Source: Alistipes timonensis JC136
Lineage (GTDB): Bacteria; Bacteroidota; Bacteroidia; Bacteroidales; Rikenellaceae
Length of the DNA stretch: 64,000 nt
Assembly: GCF_900107675.1 (NCBI RefSeq)
Contig: NZ_FNRI01000003.1
Span: 124,001 to 188,000, forward strand
Direction of reading: 5' to 3'
Shown here: positions 60,959-64,000 of the stretch, piece after piece
How the letters are laid out: the number at the start of each line of letters is the position of its first letter
How positions within the stretch are numbered: position 1 is the stretch's first letter
Made by a program: the position numbers and the translations under genes
Notes under the pieces: generated by a model
The model's input: only the letters and a program-made list of their open reading frames with translations
What the model was told of the DNA's origin: nothing
Database searches by the model: none

Positions 60959-63148
60959 ATGACAACATACATTGCTTATATTCTGAAATTCCTCTTCCGC
61001 ATCAAGTGGTGGCTGATTATATGCCCGGTGCTGGTCGCATTGCTGGTCTACTTTTACATGGGGCGTCAGTCCCGTTACTACCGCTCGACCACGACCATCT
61101 ATACGGGCATCGTGTCGGGCTACGACCTCGAAAACGGCGAGGGATCGCGTCAGGACTGGAACATCATCAACAATGCGATGGACAACCTGATCAACATCAT
61201 CAAGTCGCAGTCGACGCTGCACAACGTTTCGCTGCGCCTCTACGCCCGGAACATGGTGCACGGCAACCCGGACGAGGACAACAACTACATCTACGCCCGC
61301 AACTACCGCAGCGAAGTGGCCCACACGCCCCAGGAGGTGCTCGACCTGATCGACCGCACGAGCGAGGACAAGACCTTCCGCAAACTCCTCGACTACGAGG
61401 TCGCCGAACACGGCAACCACGTCTACGGACTGTTCCACTGGACCCACCGCTATTACAGCTACCAGGCGTTGAGCCGCATCGAGGTCCGGCGCATCGCCAA
61501 CAGCGACATGCTCGAGATTAGCTACGAGAACGACGACCCCGGGGTGGTCTACAACACGCTGGAACTGCTCAACGACGAGTTTGTCGAGCAGTACAAGGAG
61601 CTGCGTTTCGGCGAGACCAACGACGTCATCCGCTTCTTCGAGCAGGAGTTGGCCCGCGTGGGCCACGAACTGCGCGAACAGGAGGATTCGCTGCGCGATT
61701 ACAGCGTCGAGAACCTCATCATCAACTACGACGAGCAGACCAAACACATCGCCATCCTCTCGCGCGACTTCGAGCTGCGCTACGAGGAGACTCGGCTGAA
61801 CCTCAACAGTTCGGAGTCGCTGCGCCGGAAGATCGAGGCGCAGCTCGAGGAGCTGCAGATCTTCCGCAACAACGCCGCATTCGTCGAGCAGCTGCACAAG
61901 ATCGGCGACCTCCAGGCCCAGATCACGGCGGCCGAGGCGTTCATTCCCGATCCCGCATCGGGCCGTCAGCCCGTCCGACAGCCCGTCGATGTGAGCCGGC
62001 TGCAGGTGCAGATGAACCGCGAGACCGACAGCCTGCGCAGCCTCACCTCGGCCATCGCCAGCCAGCAGTACACCAAGGAGGGCATCGCCACGGGGGCGCT
62101 CATCCAGCAATGGCTCGACGCCGTGCTGCTCTCGACCAAGTCGCAGGCGGAAATGAAGGTCGTGAACGAGTGGAAAAAGTCGCTCGACGACCGCTACGTG
62201 CAGTATGCACCGGTCGGCTCGACGCTCAAACGCAAGAACCGCCTGATCAGTTTCACCGAACAGTCGTACCTCGCAATGCTGCAGGCCCTCAACACGGCGC
62301 GCCTGCGGCAGAAGAACCTGCAGATGACCTCGGCGACGCTCAAAATCATCAACCCGCCCGTGCTGCCCATCTCGGCCGAACCGACCAAACGCAAGATGAT
62401 GGTCGCCGCGGCGTTCTTCGTCACGGCCGTCTTCATCCTCGGCTTCTTCATCCTGCTCGAACTGCTCGACCGCACGCTGCGCGACAAAATCCGCGCGGAA
62501 CGCATCACCGGAGGCAAGGTCATCGGAGCCTTCCCGGGCCCGGGACGTTTCGGCGAACGGCGCTTCGCCCGGCAGTACCGCGAGATCGCCTCGCGGTTCA
62601 TGGGCAATGCCGTGCTCAACTATTTCGATCCCCGGGAGCGGCCCAATGTGCTGAACGTCCTCTCCACGGAACGGGGCGACGGCAAGTCGACGCTCGCCGG
62701 GCACCTGGCGGCCTATCTGCGCGAAACGGGCATGAAGGTCCGCATCGCGTCGTGGAACAAGGATTTCGATTCCCACCAGAAGGAGTTCCTGCTCGCCTCA
62801 CGGCTGGAGGAGTTCGTACACGACGCCGAAGGTGAAACGCCGCTGTCCGAAGCCGACGTGGTGATCGTGGAATACCCGCCGCTGGACGACAGCGCCATCC
62901 CGAAGGAGCTGCTGCAAAACGCCGGACTCAACATCATGGTCGCCCCGGCCAACCGCACCTGGAAGGAGACCGACCAACTGCTCTACGAAAAGAGCGTCGA
63001 GATGGCCGGCGAAACGCCTACGGCACTGTTCCTCAACTGCGCCGGCCGCGACGTGGTACAGACCTTCACGGGTCTGCTCCCGCCCTACACACGCCTGCGC
63101 AAACTGGGTTACCAGATCAGTCAGTTCGGCTTCACGGCGGTCAAATGA
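60959..63148 (+). CDS. Wzz/GumC-like polysaccharide co-polymerase with degenerate BY-kinase domain
   Basis: This 729-residue protein has a first membrane segment (about 16-34), a long periplasmic coiled region (about 35-475), and a second membrane segment (about 478-502, preceded by the Wzz-type P-V-L-P-I-S-A-E-P). The cytoplasmic domain has a good Walker A (S569-T-E-R-G-D-G-K-S-T578). The Walker A' region reads V-R-I-A-S-W-N-K instead of ending in an Asp-rich strand, and the Walker B region reads V-V-I-V-E-Y-P-P with Glu for the usual Asp. The C-terminus lacks a tyrosine cluster. It likely controls chain length, with ATP binding but perhaps without tyrosine kinase activity. It lies between the TolC-like gene and the polymerase-like gene. 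Confidence 0.85.
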   Translation: MTTYIAYILKFLFRIKWWLIICPVLVALLVYFYMGRQSRYYRSTTTIYTGIVSGYDLENGEGSRQDWNIINNAMDNLINIIKSQSTLHNVSLRLYARNMVHGNPDEDNNYIYARNYRSEVAHTPQEVLDLIDRTSEDKTFRKLLDYEVAEHGNHVYGLFHWTHRYYSYQALSRIEVRRIANSDMLEISYENDDPGVVYNTLELLNDEFVEQYKELRFGETNDVIRFFEQELARVGHELREQEDSLRDYSVENLIINYDEQTKHIAILSRDFELRYEETRLNLNSSESLRRKIEAQLEELQIFRNNAAFVEQLHKIGDLQAQITAAEAFIPDPASGRQPVRQPVDVSRLQVQMNRETDSLRSLTSAIASQQYTKEGIATGALIQQWLDAVLLSTKSQAEMKVVNEWKKSLDDRYVQYAPVGSTLKRKNRLISFTEQSYLAMLQALNTARLRQKNLQMTSATLKIINPPVLPISAEPTKRKMMVAAAFFVTAVFILGFFILLELLDRTLRDKIRAERITGGKVIGAFPGPGRFGERRFARQYREIASRFMGNAVLNYFDPRERPNVLNVLSTERGDGKSTLAGHLAAYLRETGMKVRIASWNKDFDSHQKEFLLASRLEEFVHDAEGETPLSEADVVIVEYPPLDDSAIPKELLQNAGLNIMVAPANRTWKETDQLLYEKSVEMAGETPTALFLNCAGRDVVQTFTGLLPPYTRLRKLGYQISQFGFTAVK

Positions 63149-63172
63149 TCCGCCCCGAATATCCGTAATCCG

Positions 63173-64000
63173 ATGCAGCTTACCGGCAACATAACCGCTC
63201 CGCTGAGCATTTCGCGCGCACTCGTAGGACTGGTGCTCGCCGGAGGCGTGGCGGCCATCGCCTACGCCTTCATCCGCTTCGGGCTGCCGGCGGGGGCCGC
63301 GATCGCCCTGCTGCCCGCAGGGCTCTGCATCCTGTGGCTGTCGATGCGCAACCCGGCGTTCTCGATGCTCGGGATGCTGGTCCTCAACTACTTCATCATG
63401 TATCTCGGCCGCGAATTCCTCCACGGGGCGCCGGTCGGCGTGATCCTCGATGCCGCGCTGTTCTTCAACCTGGCGATGCTCATCCTGCAGGCCCTCGTGC
63501 ACCGGGTCGAATGGCGGCGCGCCGGAACGGGGCTGACCCTCGCCGCCGCGATCTGGATGATCTACTGCGTGCTGGAGCTTTTCAACCCCCAGAGCGTCTC
63601 GCTCAAGGGGTGGACCATGACCATCCGTTCGCTGGCGTTCTATTTCTTTCTGATCGTGGTGCTCACGCAGCTCACGATGGCCCGCTACAAGTACCTGAAA
63701 CAAATGCTGGCCGTGTGGTCGGTGCTGACGCTGATCGCCGTCGGGAAAGCCCTCGCCCAGAAATACCTCGGGTTCAACGCTGCGGAGAACTACTGGCTCT
63801 TCGTCGAAGGAGGCGCCACGACCCATATCATCTACACCGGAGTCCGCTACTTTTCGCTGTACAGCGACGCCGCGAACTTCGGCGCCGGCATGGGGCTGGC
63901 GATGGTGGTCTTCTCGATCTCGGCGCTCTATTACCGCAATCCGTGGATGAAAGCCTACATGCTGGCGGTGGCCGCGGCGGCCTGCTACGGCATGCTGATC
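63173..64000 (+). CDS. O-antigen ligase/polymerase-like membrane protein, cut by the window end
   Basis: From ATG 63173 the frame stays open to the last base (276 codons). The protein begins M-Q-L-T-G-N-I-T-A-P-L-S and has a dense series of hydrophobic segments (L-V-G-L-V-L-A-G-G-V-A-A-I-A, A-A-I-A-L-L-P-A-G, M-L-G-M-L-V-L-N-Y-F-I and A-F-Y-F-F-L-I-V-V-L). A soluble loop carries N-Y-W-L-F-V-E-G-G and G-V-R-Y-F-S-L-Y-S-D-A-A-N-F-G, which is like the exposed loop of Wzy_C/O-antigen ligase family proteins. It starts 24 bases after the Wzz-like gene. In this operon it is most likely the polymerase of the exopolysaccharide. The C-terminal part is not visible. Confidence 0.7.
   Translation, partial: MQLTGNITAPLSISRALVGLVLAGGVAAIAYAFIRFGLPAGAAIALLPAGLCILWLSMRNPAFSMLGMLVLNYFIMYLGREFLHGAPVGVILDAALFFNLAMLILQALVHRVEWRRAGTGLTLAAAIWMIYCVLELFNPQSVSLKGWTMTIRSLAFYFFLIVVLTQLTMARYKYLKQMLAVWSVLTLIAVGKALAQKYLGFNAAENYWLFVEGGATTHIIYTGVRYFSLYSDAANFGAGMGLAMVVFSISALYYRNPWMKAYMLAVAAAACYGMLI

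Overview
The window looks like chromosome of a GC-rich gut Bacteroidales bacterium. Alistipes (Rikenellaceae) is my best guess. The reasons are three SusC/SusD outer-membrane importer pairs, an ECF sigma/FecR pair, fimbrillin-like and DUF4493/PCMD-type surface lipoproteins, DUF4857-like proteins, promoters with the Bacteroidetes -7 box TAnnTTTG, and many long antisense shadow frames of the kind high GC produces. The genus is an inference. No rRNA, tRNA, insertion sequence, integrase or CRISPR array is visible.

1-13980 (+): a polysaccharide utilisation locus. It begins before the window with a cupin tail resembling a class I mannose-6-phosphate isomerase, then an MFS sugar permease, a ROK sugar kinase, SusC, SusD, a GH92-type alpha-mannosidase, two unknown lipoproteins, a SASA-family carbohydrate acetylesterase and a propeller-like lipoprotein. 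A perfect 19-bp terminator hairpin ends it. The set describes surface capture of an alpha-mannose glycan, deacetylation and mannose release, mannose uptake, phosphorylation and isomerisation. A solitary metallophosphoesterase/PQQ-propeller protein follows (14069-15934).

16038-39768 (-): sixteen consecutive minus-strand genes. In transcription order these are ECF sigma, FecR, SusC (short, no visible TonB box), SusD, SusC (with STN domain), SusD, a DUF4843-like lipoprotein, a PKD-like lipoprotein, an ABC ATPase, two tandem permease + DUF4857-like modules, an RND adaptor, an RND pump and a TolC-type channel. Import and export therefore sit side by side and may share one regulon.

40359-50286 (-): a seven-gene surface-structure operon. 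It holds a fimbrillin-like lipoprotein, two DUF4493-like lipoproteins, a DUF4493+PCMD lipoprotein, two paralogous beta-barrel proteins and a second PCMD lipoprotein.

50468-56192 (+): a TetR regulator with a 22-bp palindromic operator candidate in front of a small membrane protein. Next comes a promoter followed by a lipoprotein, a YbjN-like protein, a cytoplasmic trypsin-like protease fused to a zinc ribbon and a YbjN-like domain, and a BatD-like membrane protein. I find this four-gene set the least explained part of the window.

56280-64000: a sensor histidine kinase (-) diverges from an exopolysaccharide operon (+). The operon starts with a single-domain response regulator that overlaps a sugar transferase carrying a degenerate receiver domain. 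A half-size TolC-like protein, a Wzz/GumC-like protein with a degenerate BY-kinase domain, and an O-antigen ligase/polymerase-like membrane protein cut by the window end follow. Five G/C homopolymer tracts of 9-11 bases lie inside genuine genes and are possible slippage sites.
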